Assembly: GCA_023261685.1 (NCBI GenBank) | Contig: JAHFOM010000029.1 | Span: 1 to 11,768 of the forward strand | Source: Candidatus Moraniibacteriota bacterium | Lineage (GTDB): Bacteria; Patescibacteriota; Minisyncoccia; Moranbacterales; UBA1568 | Length of the DNA: 11,768 nt | Direction of reading: 5' to 3' | In this document: one piece after another, positions 1 to 6,413 of the stretch | Numbering within the stretch: position 1 is the stretch's first letter | How the letters are laid out: every line of letters starts with the position of its first letter | The notes under the pieces: generated by a model | Database searches by the model: none | Seen by the model: the letters and a program-made list of their open reading frames with translations, nothing else | Told to the model about the DNA's origin: nothing | Translations under genes and position numbers: made by a program

Positions 1-1065
1 ATCCGATCCTTCCATCCCGAGCGCGAAATGACCTTTGACATACTCTTTGGCTTTCATAAGCTCTTCCGCGCTCACCGGTTCCATCGCTATCTTTTTATAC
101 TCCGAAAGAATCACATCAATGGTTTTTTCCAGATTTTCGTGCTCCACTCCGCACTGCGTCGCCAGATACCCGGCGTCATGATAGGTATCCACACCCGTAT
201 GCACGCTGTATGCCAATCCCCTGCGCTCACGCACTTCCATAAACAACCGGCTCGACATCCCGCCGCCGAGAATAGTCGCCAGAAGCGACAGCGCGAAACG
301 GTCGTTGTGAAACATATCATACGCCCGCACGCCGATGATGAGATGTGTCTGATCGGATTTTTTGTGATGGATGGAAATCTCTGGTTTCACTTGGGCTTGC
401 TTGATTTTCTTGAAAACCGGCTTCTTGCCCGTACGGATATGCGCGAAATGTTTTTCTATTTCCTTTTTAACTTTTTTCGGATCAATTTTCCCCGCGACGC
501 CGACGACGACATTCTGTGCCGTATAGCCGCGACCGAGGTACTTCATAAAATCCCGACGGGCGAATGACTGGATATTTTTTTTCGGTCCGAGGATCTCTCT
601 GCCTAACGGATGTTCCTTGTAGAGCAATTTCTCGAAATGCTCCCCGACACGGCGCGCCGGCATATCCTCGTACATATTGATTTCCTGCAGAATCGTCCCT
701 CTCTCCCGTTCGATTTCTTCCGGCTCGAGCGTCGCGTTGAGAAACAGGTCAGAAACGACATCGAGGGCAGTTTCCCAGTGGCGCGCTTCTACCTTCGCAT
801 AGTACGCCGTGTGGTCCTTGGCAGTATAGGCATTGTACTCCGCCCCGATGGCATCGAGCTCCCGGCTGATATCGATGGTATTCGGACGTTTCGTAGTGCC
901 CTTGAAAAACATATGCTCGAGAAAGTGCGCCAGACCGTTTTCCTTCCCCGTTTCGTAGCGCGATCCCACTCCGGTCATCACGATCACCGTCGCCGTCTCC
1001 GTATCCACCATCGGCGCCAAGACGATCCGCAGTCCATTTTTCAACGTGTGTTTCTGATATTTCAT
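1..1065 (-). CDS. M16 family zinc metallopeptidase (insulinase/processing-protease type), 3' end cut off
   Basis: The reading frame is open from ATG at 1065 to the left edge, giving 355 visible residues of a family usually a little over 400. The inverted zinc motif HFLEH is at residues 47-51, and the third zinc ligand E128 lies 76 residues after the motif inside an EIxMYEDMP block, which is the M16B arrangement HxxEH-x76-E. The second half-domain shows GGGMSSRLF and VRERRGLAYSV around residues 267-287, the usual substrate-contacting R/Y region of the C-terminal M16 domain. Family knowledge: these enzymes cleave peptides or presequence-like segments in a closed chamber. The actual substrate here is unknown. 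The start lies 5 bp after the glyS stop with no clear Shine-Dalgarno sequence, so it is probably co-transcribed with glyS. No signal peptide is visible, suggesting a cytoplasmic enzyme. The family call is firm; the exact role is not. Confidence 0.93.
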   Translation of the reverse strand, partial: MKYQKHTLKNGLRIVLAPMVDTETATVIVMTGVGSRYETGKENGLAHFLEHMFFKGTTKRPNTIDISRELDAIGAEYNAYTAKDHTAYYAKVEARHWETALDVVSDLFLNATLEPEEIERERGTILQEINMYEDMPARRVGEHFEKLLYKEHPLGREILGPKKNIQSFARRDFMKYLGRGYTAQNVVVGVAGKIDPKKVKKEIEKHFAHIRTGKKPVFKKIKQAQVKPEISIHHKKSDQTHLIIGVRAYDMFHNDRFALSLLATILGGGMSSRLFMEVRERRGLAYSVHTGVDTYHDAGYLATQCGVEHENLEKTIDVILSEYKKIAMEPVSAEELMKAKEYVKGHFALGMEGSD

Positions 1066-1070
1066 ATGCG

Positions 1071-2507
1071 TTACAGTTTTTCTTGAAAATATTGCTTAAG
1101 CTCCACAATCGGTACCCGCTCCTGTTGCATCGTGTCGCGATCGCGGACCGTGACGGTGCCAGTAAGGGGAGCGTCTCCTGCCTCGGCGCCGTCAGGCGAT
1201 GGGTCGCCTGCGCCGATGGTGTCGAAATCTACCGTGACGCAGTACGGCGTACCAATCTCATCCTGCCGGCGGTAGCGCTTGCCCACGTTGCCATTATCGT
1301 CGAATTCGCATAGCCATTCTGATTTCAGTGCTTGAAATACTTCCTGCGCCTTGGCAACCAGCTCCGGCTTGTTTTTCATCAGAGGAAAGACAGCGATTTT
1401 TACCGGCGCCAGTTTCTTTGGCAGCTTGAGTACTGTCCTCATCTCGCCGTTTTCCATAGCTTCTTCCACATACGCCTCTGTCAAGAAAGCGAGCAGCATC
1501 CGTCCGACACCGACCGAAGATTCAATGATATGCGGGACATATTTCTCATTGGTCTGCGGATCGAGATACTCAAGCGCGACACCGGAGAACTTGGAATGCT
1601 GAGTCAGGTCATAATCCCCACGCGCGTGGATGCCCTCGAGCTCCTTGAACCCGAAAGGAAACTGGTACTCGATGTCATAGGCTTCCTTGGCATAAAACAC
1701 CAAATTCTCGTGTTTGTGCCAACGGAGATTTTCTTCTTTCATTCCAAGATCCAGATAAAATTGCCAGCGGTATGCTCTCAGTTTTTCGTACTCCGTCATT
1801 TCATTGTCCGGATGCGTGAAATACTGCATCTCCATCTGCTCGAATTCCCGTGTGCGGAAAATGAACTGCCGCGCCGTGATCTCATTGCGAAATGCCTTGC
1901 CGACCTGCGCGATACCGAACGGTACTCTGACACGGGTCGAGTCAAGCACGTTCTTGTAATTGACATAAATCCCCTGACACGTCTCGCCGCGCAGATAGAC
2001 CGGCTCTACGGAAGTATCTCCCGTGAAATTGCCGAGATTGGATTGTACCAGCAGATTGAATTTCTTAACCGTTCCAAAGTCTTTTTTCCCACACTTCGGA
2101 CAGACGATATTTTGTCGGTGTTCATCAAAGAGCGCATTGATTTCGGTCTCACTCATTTTTTCATCCGCCACCACGCCGATTTCCTCAAGTAGGTGATCCG
2201 CGCGTACCCGGGTATGGCACGCCTTGCATTCTGCAAGCGGATCGGAAAATCCACCGACGTGTCCGGATGCTTCCCAAATCTTCGGATGCATAAAAATCGC
2301 GGAGTCCAGTCCGACGATGTCTTCGCGCATCTGCACCATATATTTCCACCATTCCCGTTTGAGCGCATTGGCGAGCTCGACACCATACGGACCGAGATCA
2401 TACACCGCCGCAAATCCCCCATAAATTTCCGACGAAGGAAACACAAAACCGCGCCGTTTGCAGAGGGCGACTATTTTTTCCATTAATTGCGAGTCTTTTT
2501 CAGCCAT
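1071..2507 (-). CDS. glyS: Glycyl-tRNA synthetase, single-chain class II type
   Basis: It charges tRNA-Gly with glycine in the cytoplasm. The 478-residue protein has the class II core of alpha2-type GlyRS: FPSSEIYGGFAAVYDLGP near residues 23-40, SGHVGGFSDPL at 81-91, motif 2 RNEI (207-210) with REFEQMEMQYF (220-230), and motif 3 ESSVGVGR (329-336). The anticodon-binding domain fills about residues 365-478. Two CxxC pairs (C94/C97 and C136/C139) in the insertion after motif 1 look like a zinc knuckle. I chose ATG at 2507. A TTG at 2519 would add four residues, but it overlaps the -35 box of the opposite-strand promoter and has no ribosome binding site. Odd point: between VDFDTI (426-431) and TVTVRDRD (451-458), which normally almost abut, there is a Gly/Ala/Asp/Pro-rich insert of about 19 residues. 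The next gene (M16 peptidase) starts 5 bp downstream. Confidence 0.97.
   Translation of the reverse strand: MAEKDSQLMEKIVALCKRRGFVFPSSEIYGGFAAVYDLGPYGVELANALKREWWKYMVQMREDIVGLDSAIFMHPKIWEASGHVGGFSDPLAECKACHTRVRADHLLEEIGVVADEKMSETEINALFDEHRQNIVCPKCGKKDFGTVKKFNLLVQSNLGNFTGDTSVEPVYLRGETCQGIYVNYKNVLDSTRVRVPFGIAQVGKAFRNEITARQFIFRTREFEQMEMQYFTHPDNEMTEYEKLRAYRWQFYLDLGMKEENLRWHKHENLVFYAKEAYDIEYQFPFGFKELEGIHARGDYDLTQHSKFSGVALEYLDPQTNEKYVPHIIESSVGVGRMLLAFLTEAYVEEAMENGEMRTVLKLPKKLAPVKIAVFPLMKNKPELVAKAQEVFQALKSEWLCEFDDNGNVGKRYRRQDEIGTPYCVTVDFDTIGAGDPSPDGAEAGDAPLTGTVTVRDRDTMQQERVPIVELKQYFQEKL
1158..1214 (-). repeat. In-frame palindrome-rich insert in the GlyRS anticodon-binding domain
   Basis: These bases encode roughly residues 432-450 of GlyRS, a Gly/Ala/Asp/Pro-rich loop between two beta strands that in typical single-chain GlyRS are separated by only a few residues. 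The DNA contains three inverted repeats in a row: CAGGCGA/TCGCCTG with a 4-nt loop (1193-1210), the perfect 8-mer CGGCGCCG (1184-1191), and GGAG/CTCC with a 3-nt loop (1168-1178). It is much richer in G+C than the neighbouring coding sequence. I read it as a small inserted element tolerated in a surface loop. That is an inference; a simple loop expansion is the alternative. Confidence 0.5.
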
Positions 2508-2512
2508 ATAGC

Positions 2513-2541
2513 TTGACAAAAGAGGGTATTCTGTATATATT
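2513..2541 (+). promoter_or_regulatory. Sigma70-type promoter for the orphan 128-residue gene
   Basis: A perfect -35 TTGACA (2513-2518) is followed after exactly 17 bp by -10 TATATT (2536-2541). Transcription would begin near 2548, leaving a leader of about 83 nt before the GTG start at 2631. The -35 box lies in the short stretch between the TTG and ATG candidate starts of glyS, which favours the ATG at 2507 as the glyS start. Confidence 0.72.
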
Positions 2542-2563
2542 AGGATGATTCTTTAACAATTCC

Positions 2564-2592
2564 ATAATACAGGTATTCACCTGTTTTTTCAA
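2564..2592 (-). promoter_or_regulatory. Sigma70-type promoter for glyS and the M16 peptidase gene
   Basis: On the minus strand, -35 TTGAAA (bases 2592-2587) and -10 TATTAT (2569-2564) are separated by 17 bp. The predicted start is near 2557, giving a leader of about 50 nt to the glyS ATG at 2507. The promoter faces the plus-strand promoter at 2513-2541, so the two transcripts would overlap by about 10 nt at their 5' ends. Confidence 0.55.
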
Positions 2593-2597
2593 CCTGT
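2569..2597. promoter_or_regulatory. Inverted repeat in the glyS promoter spacer with a third half-site: operator or leader hairpin candidate
   Basis: ACAGGT-ATTC-ACCTGT (2569-2584) is a perfect 6-bp inverted repeat filling nearly all of the spacer of the minus-strand promoter. A third copy of the half-site ACCTGT at 2592-2597 touches its -35 box, 13 bp from the previous copy. In the plus-strand transcript the same repeat would form a small hairpin about 20 nt after the start, followed by six T residues (2584-2589), so it could also act as a weak attenuator. I do not recognise the half-site as belonging to a known regulator. Confidence 0.42.
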
Positions 2598-2617
2598 TAC
2601 TCACTCCAACCATCAAC

Positions 2618-2624
2618 AAAGAGG
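2618..2624 (+). promoter_or_regulatory. Ribosome binding site of the orphan gene
   Basis: AAAGAGG lies 6 nt before the GTG at 2631. It is the clearest Shine-Dalgarno sequence in the window and decides the GTG start over a second in-frame GTG at 2640. The minus-strand genes lack comparably good sites. Confidence 0.65.
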
Positions 2625-2630
2625 TTTTCC

Positions 2631-3017
2631 GTGATCAATGTGATCAAACAGACTCAATCCAAACTCCCTCCAAAAAAGGAAGTTGTCCTCAAAAAGAAAC
2701 TCGCTGATATCAGAAAAGATATCGACTGGCTGATGACACCAAAAAACGAACTCACCAGTAGTCAGCTCGAGAAGATGCTGGCGAAATATTTTTCCGGACA
2801 TCCGAAGCTGCAACTGGTTGGAAACGATTTTCGCCAACTCTGGGCACGCCTCAGCATCTTTGCTGAAAATGAAATGATCAATTTCGTGCCTTATGTTGCG
2901 CACAAAAAATGGACAGGCGACCAGATCAGATTCTTGGCCTGTCAAATATGCCTGGCAAAACAGTTACTGCCGTTAGTGTTGAAACTGGCCAGCGGCGATC
3001 CGGACCCTGAAGAGTAA
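2631..3017 (+). CDS. Hypothetical protein, 128 residues, only plus-strand gene in the window
   Basis: I do not recognise this protein. It is a soluble-looking, mostly helical sequence. The first third is Lys-rich (KKEVVLKKKLADIRKDIDWL), the middle contains SSQLEKMLAKYFSGHPKLQL and FRQLWARLSIFAENEMINF, two cysteines sit near residues 104 and 107 in LACQICLAKQ, and the tail is acidic (DPDPEE). There is no signal peptide or membrane segment. It has the full set of expression signals: a 17-bp-spaced promoter, a good Shine-Dalgarno site before GTG 2631, and a terminator hairpin just after the TAA. It is therefore very likely a real gene transcribed as a single unit. It sits between glyS (divergent) and tgt (convergent), which gives no clear hint of function. 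Confidence 0.82.
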   Translation: MINVIKQTQSKLPPKKEVVLKKKLADIRKDIDWLMTPKNELTSSQLEKMLAKYFSGHPKLQLVGNDFRQLWARLSIFAENEMINFVPYVAHKKWTGDQIRFLACQICLAKQLLPLVLKLASGDPDPEE

Positions 3018-3034
3018 GGATCTCTTTCTCTCTC

Positions 3035-3076
3035 AAAGAGCAGTCAGCGTAATACCGCTTGCTGCTCTTTCTTTTT
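3035..3076 (+). terminator. Rho-independent terminator of the orphan gene
   Basis: AAAGAGCAG (3035-3043) pairs perfectly with CTGCTCTTT (3062-3070). An inner AGCG/CGCT stem (3046-3049 with 3056-3059) extends the hairpin across a short internal loop, and CTTTTT follows at 3071-3076. It begins 18 nt after the TAA of the 128-residue gene. On the minus strand, where tgt ends at 3088, there is no adequate T tract, so it looks one-directional. Confidence 0.8.
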
Positions 3077-3087
3077 ATGAAAAATAC

Positions 3088-4326
3088 TCAATCACGAAGC
3101 TTTTCCATCAGGCGCATATAGAAACGCAGATTGTGAAGCGACGCCAAACGGCCGGCGAGCGGTTCGCCGACGCTGAAGAGATGGCGGAGATACGCCCGAG
3201 TGTAGCGGGTACACAGAAGACAATCACAGAGCGGATCCACCGGCGTGAAATCCTCCTTAAACCGCTCATTCTGGATATTGATGGTTTCGTAAAAAGATCC
3301 CTCTTCTTCATTGTTGTTTTCGTTTTGAGCTTTTGTATTTTTGGTTTTATTTGGATTTTGTGATTTGAAATTTGTGTTTTGACTTTTCATAATGAAAAGT
3401 CTTCCGTGTCTTCCTTCACGCGTCGGAATAACACAGTCAAACATATCCATCCCGGCATTGACGGCATTGACCAATTCTTCGGGCCTTCCGAGTCCCATCA
3501 GGTAGCGGGGCTTATCCTCGGGTAAATACGGTACTGTCCATTTCAGGATATCAGGCAGTGTCTCGCGCGGTTCGCCGACCGCCACTCCCCCGATGGCGTA
3601 CCCATCCCAGCCCGAGTCTGGTCCGCCTAAAGCGGAAAATTCTATTCCGGATAATTGCTTGACTGATTCAACACGGAGATCCTCATATATCGAACCCTGA
3701 ACGATACAAAATAGTAGCGGTCTGTCATTCACGTACTTTTCACCACCTTCTTTTATTTTTTTATAAAAATGTTCAAACGCTCTCGCTGCCCAGCGCGTCG
3801 TCCGCTGAAGTGAAGCAAGCGCATACTCCCGCGTGCAGGGATACGGTGGACATTCATCCAACACCATAATGATATCTGAACCGAGGTCAAGCTGAATATC
3901 GATGGAAATCTCCGGAGAAAGAAAATAGCGATTGCCATTTTCCGGATCCACGAACTCCACGCCCGCCTCAGAGAGCCTCACTCCATTGACCCCGAAACGC
4001 TCGCTGGCACGGGCACCCAATGAAAACACCTGAAACCCTCCGGAGTCGGTCAGTATCGGTCCCGACCAGTCCATAAACCGATGGAGATCCCCGGCCCTAG
4101 CGATGAGCTCCGATCCGGGACGCAACCACAGATGGTACGTATTGCCGAGCACGATTTCCGCGCCGAGCGAGCGTACCTCTTCCGGAAGAATGTGTTTGAC
4201 TGCTCCCCGCGTCGCAATCGGCATAAAAAAGGGAGTCTGTATACTCCCCCTTCTCGTAATAAGCTCCCCCACGCGCCGCTTATCAATATTCTTTTTTTGA
4301 ATCCATGCTCCCATTATATTTTTCAT
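3088..4326 (-). CDS. tgt: Queuine/preQ1 tRNA-guanine transglycosylase with two in-frame insertions
   Basis: It exchanges guanine 34 of GUN anticodons for a queuosine precursor. Key residues are present: D94 in TDSGGFQV, the nucleophile D297 in FDCVIPTR, and a zinc site C367, C369, C372, H398 with the same C-x-C-x2-C-x25-H spacing as E. coli Tgt (302, 304, 307, 333). At 412 residues it is longer than the usual 370-380. From D297 to C367 is 70 residues, against 38 in E. coli (264 to 302), so about 32 residues are inserted, rich in Asn/Lys/Gln/Glu. A second insert of about 10 residues (231-240) precedes DGYAIGG. The start at 4326 overlaps the upstream stop as ATGA, implying translational coupling; ATG at 4314 is an alternative. 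No other queuosine gene is in the window, so preQ1 or queuine must come from elsewhere. Confidence 0.97.
   Translation of the reverse strand: MKNIMGAWIQKKNIDKRRVGELITRRGSIQTPFFMPIATRGAVKHILPEEVRSLGAEIVLGNTYHLWLRPGSELIARAGDLHRFMDWSGPILTDSGGFQVFSLGARASERFGVNGVRLSEAGVEFVDPENGNRYFLSPEISIDIQLDLGSDIIMVLDECPPYPCTREYALASLQRTTRWAARAFEHFYKKIKEGGEKYVNDRPLLFCIVQGSIYEDLRVESVKQLSGIEFSALGGPDSGWDGYAIGGVAVGEPRETLPDILKWTVPYLPEDKPRYLMGLGRPEELVNAVNAGMDMFDCVIPTREGRHGRLFIMKSQNTNFKSQNPNKTKNTKAQNENNNEEEGSFYETINIQNERFKEDFTPVDPLCDCLLCTRYTRAYLRHLFSVGEPLAGRLASLHNLRFYMRLMEKLRD
3292..3387 (-). repeat. Low-complexity A-rich insert inside tgt
   Basis: The segment encodes Tgt residues about 314-345. Its minus strand consists largely of irregular repeats of CAAA, CAAAT and ACAAA blocks. 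The insert starts directly after the family-conserved GRLFI. Its upstream edge is marked by a perfect inverted repeat, GACTTTTCAT and ATGAAAAGTC separated by one base (3381-3401). The composition resembles the repetitive spacer at 6313-6400. The length of 32 codons preserves the frame. Confidence 0.65.
3607..3636 (-). repeat. Second small insert in tgt with a TCCGC palindrome
   Basis: About ten residues (SALGGPDSGW, 231-240) lie between IEF and DGYAIGG, where typical Tgt reads IGF directly before DGYA. The DNA at 3622-3636 is an inverted repeat, TCCGC-CTAAA-GCGGA, similar in core to the TCCGCCG/CGGCGGA hairpin in the spacer at 7237-7253. It may be a small palindromic element taken into the gene in frame. 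Confidence 0.4.
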
Positions 4327-6251
4327 TCACCGGCCACGACACTGCCACCCAGTGATGTATACAGTACATCATCACGGAGAAAACTGTTCACTTCTTCTTT
4401 TTCCACTCGGATATCTTTGCCGGTAAAAGTATCTTTGGCAGTCAACGTGGCGCTATTCATCAAGATCAGCGGTTTTCCTACCGTGTTCGGAGCTGGCGTC
4501 GCGGAGATCTGAAAGAAAAGATCGCGCGAGGCACCCTTTGTCTGAGCTACTGTTCCGAGCTCCCACACAAGCTCATTGGTACGCTCATTGAAATGAATCG
4601 TCTCTCCTGCCGGCGCGAATTTTCCGGCGTAACGCACGCTGGTCGGCAATATGAATGAGAGGCGCGCGTCCTTGAAATCATTGGAAATATTGGCAAGTTT
4701 CACGCGAATGACATAGCTGGTTTCCTGTCCGACTCTCGGCGGGAAAGGACCGGTATTCTGGAAAGGAGTCTCATTGTAGAGAGCGCTCATATCGATGCTG
4801 ATAAGCGAGCTCAGCTTGACCAAGAGCATATTGCTCCCCACAATTTTGTTCACACCGAGTGTTGTCGGTATATCAGGACTGTCGATCTTGGCGACGGAGC
4901 GGATAGCGGGATTCCTCTCGCTCCCTGCCGGAAGTGTCGCCACTACCGGTACGGAAAAAACTATCTCACCGGAGGCACCCGGATCGATCTTTCCCAAACC
5001 CGGAATATCCGACGCTTTCCAAGTAATCAATTTTCGTGAAGCATCGTATGACCCTCTGCTTAAGGACAAGCGGGTCATATCGAGCAGTGTCGGATTGATC
5101 TCAAGCGTCACTATGGCATCGCGCATACCGATGTCGCTCTCATTTTTGTAACGAATGACATACCGTAGCGTTTCTCCCGGACTCACGGTAATATCAGTCA
5201 GTCCGTTGACCGTCTGCGAAAGAGAAAAGAGCGAGGCTCTCATACGCGTCTGACGTTCGTTTTCAGCATACGCGGAAAATCTCCCATCGCCCCCGAAAAA
5301 ACCGATCATTCCACGAATCTGCTTGTACTCATCACGCGCCCCCGAGAGTACGCCTCGCACGATGATCTTTCCCTCCGCGCGAGCATTCAAATTGCCGACG
5401 TACCAGACTGATTCTCCTTCTGACGGCCGTGGCTCGGCACTGACAAACTGAAAGCCGTCCGGGTACTCCGCTTTCACGCGGAGATTGGAAAACGGGAAAT
5501 CGCTCACATTGCCATAATTGATGACGTACTCGACATTTTGACCGGTGGCTATCTCCAAAGGCGCGGCAATTTCCAATGACAGCGGAGACGTCGCCACATT
5601 CACCGCGATCTGCGCGGTCTTTTCAAAGATGGTGGCTATACCCTTAGGCGTGTAGCGAAGTGTTGCCTTGAGAGAGACAAGATCCCCTTTGGAACCATAA
5701 AATTTCCCGGAGAAATCTTTCTTTGCTGCCGTATTGGCATCAATATTCCCGATCGGCACTTCAATCAGAAATCCTTTCGTTTCTGCCGCGCTTCCCGGCT
5801 CCGGGTGAAATGATTCCGGATAGGAAAAAATAAGCGTCGCATTGGAGAGTCCAGCCCAATTATCATTGGCATAGGCGACTGTGAACGTCGTATCCTCTGC
5901 GCTCGCAACGCCTTTCGGGCCGTTTATGGTGACTTTGACACGCTCTTCACTGAAAAGCATCGTGCGTACTTTGAACACCAGACCGCCGAGAAGCATCAAG
6001 AGGGCAATGCCACCCAGAGCAAACGCGATATGGCGGCGGCGTTTGCGCGTCGAAATATCAGCGAAGAGAATCTCTTCCGCCGATGAAGGGTTTCCGCCGA
6101 GAGGAGCGCTCCACGTTTCGGTTTTTTGAAACTCTGACTGCATATCCGGATCAATCGCTCCCTGTCCCGGATCATACGGCGTGTGCTGACGCGCACGATC
6201 AAGATGTATATCCCGACCGTGTAATTTTTCATTCAGATCTTCGAGACCCAT
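4323..6251 (-). CDS. Single-pass membrane protein with DUF11/Ig-like repeat domains
   Basis: The 642-residue protein has a hydrophilic N-terminal tail (1-69), a basic patch (TRKRRRH, 68-74), and one hydrophobic helix at about 75-94. The rest, about 540 residues, is beta-rich. A basic patch before the helix predicts the tail inside and the repeats outside. Four tandem domains can be traced by the recurring motif G-[QE]-x3-YVI-x-Y-x-N: residues about 104-220 (weaker, FTVAYANDN), 224-340 (GQNVEYVINYGN at 237), 341-480 (GETLRYVIRYKN at 359), and 481-620 (GQETSYVIRVKLAN at 508). This is the pattern of DUF11/CARDB-type surface repeat proteins, usually structural or adhesive. No enzyme motif or sorting signal was found. 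It overlaps tgt by four bases, an odd pairing functionally. The start ATG has no clear Shine-Dalgarno site. Confidence 0.85.
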   Translation of the reverse strand: MGLEDLNEKLHGRDIHLDRARQHTPYDPGQGAIDPDMQSEFQKTETWSAPLGGNPSSAEEILFADISTRKRRRHIAFALGGIALLMLLGGLVFKVRTMLFSEERVKVTINGPKGVASAEDTTFTVAYANDNWAGLSNATLIFSYPESFHPEPGSAAETKGFLIEVPIGNIDANTAAKKDFSGKFYGSKGDLVSLKATLRYTPKGIATIFEKTAQIAVNVATSPLSLEIAAPLEIATGQNVEYVINYGNVSDFPFSNLRVKAEYPDGFQFVSAEPRPSEGESVWYVGNLNARAEGKIIVRGVLSGARDEYKQIRGMIGFFGGDGRFSAYAENERQTRMRASLFSLSQTVNGLTDITVSPGETLRYVIRYKNESDIGMRDAIVTLEINPTLLDMTRLSLSRGSYDASRKLITWKASDIPGLGKIDPGASGEIVFSVPVVATLPAGSERNPAIRSVAKIDSPDIPTTLGVNKIVGSNMLLVKLSSLISIDMSALYNETPFQNTGPFPPRVGQETSYVIRVKLANISNDFKDARLSFILPTSVRYAGKFAPAGETIHFNERTNELVWELGTVAQTKGASRDLFFQISATPAPNTVGKPLILMNSATLTAKDTFTGKDIRVEKEEVNSFLRDDVLYTSLGGSVVAGE

Positions 6252-6285
6252 AGAGAATAGTCGAATATCGATGTTTATTATCTTG

Positions 6286-6314
6286 ATTCTACCAAAAACA
6301 AGTGTTATCTACAA
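6286..6314 (-). promoter_or_regulatory. Possible promoter for the DUF11-like gene and tgt
   Basis: On the minus strand, -35 TTGTAG (6314-6309) and -10 TAGAAT (6291-6286) are separated by 17 bp. The predicted start near 6279 leaves a leader of about 28 nt. The -35 box is a poor match and the region is AT-rich, so chance is a fair alternative. Confidence 0.4.
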
Positions 6315-6400
6315 TGCTTCTCTTCATTCATTTCTAATTTTCACTTTTCAATTTTCAAACAATGTTCAATGTTACAATTTTCAAACCCCTCGGTATTGAT
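6313..6400. repeat. AT-rich irregular repeats in the recO to DUF11-gene spacer
   Basis: On the minus strand the spacer contains repeated words such as TTTGAAAATTG (twice), GAAAATT, and AACATTG (twice), separated by 7-20 bases. The 162-bp spacer holds no gene, no clear terminator and only the possible promoter at 6286-6314. Short A-rich repeats of this style are, to my knowledge, frequent between genes of candidate-phyla bacteria. Confidence 0.5.
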
Positions 6401-6413
6401 GCACTGAAAACTC

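Noticed and set aside
28..1086. Two long plus-strand frames (28-567 and 610-1086)
   Set aside because: Both lie opposite the M16 peptidase and are rich in His/Arg/Phe, typical of antisense shadows of GC-biased genes.
749..1108. An overlapping minus-strand frame of 119 codons
   Set aside because: It is a shadow of the M16 peptidase gene, whose zinc motif and family blocks are in a different frame of the same bases.
1332..2192. A 286-codon plus-strand frame opposite glyS
   Set aside because: The minus-strand frame is an unmistakable GlyRS; the antisense frame has no domain and no start signals.
2508..2519. TTG at 2519 as the glyS start
   Set aside because: An in-frame ATG follows after four codons, and the TTG overlaps the opposite promoter's perfect -35 box.
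3035..3076. Use of the hairpin as a two-way terminator for tgt as well
   Set aside because: On the minus strand only three T residues follow the stem, too few for intrinsic termination.
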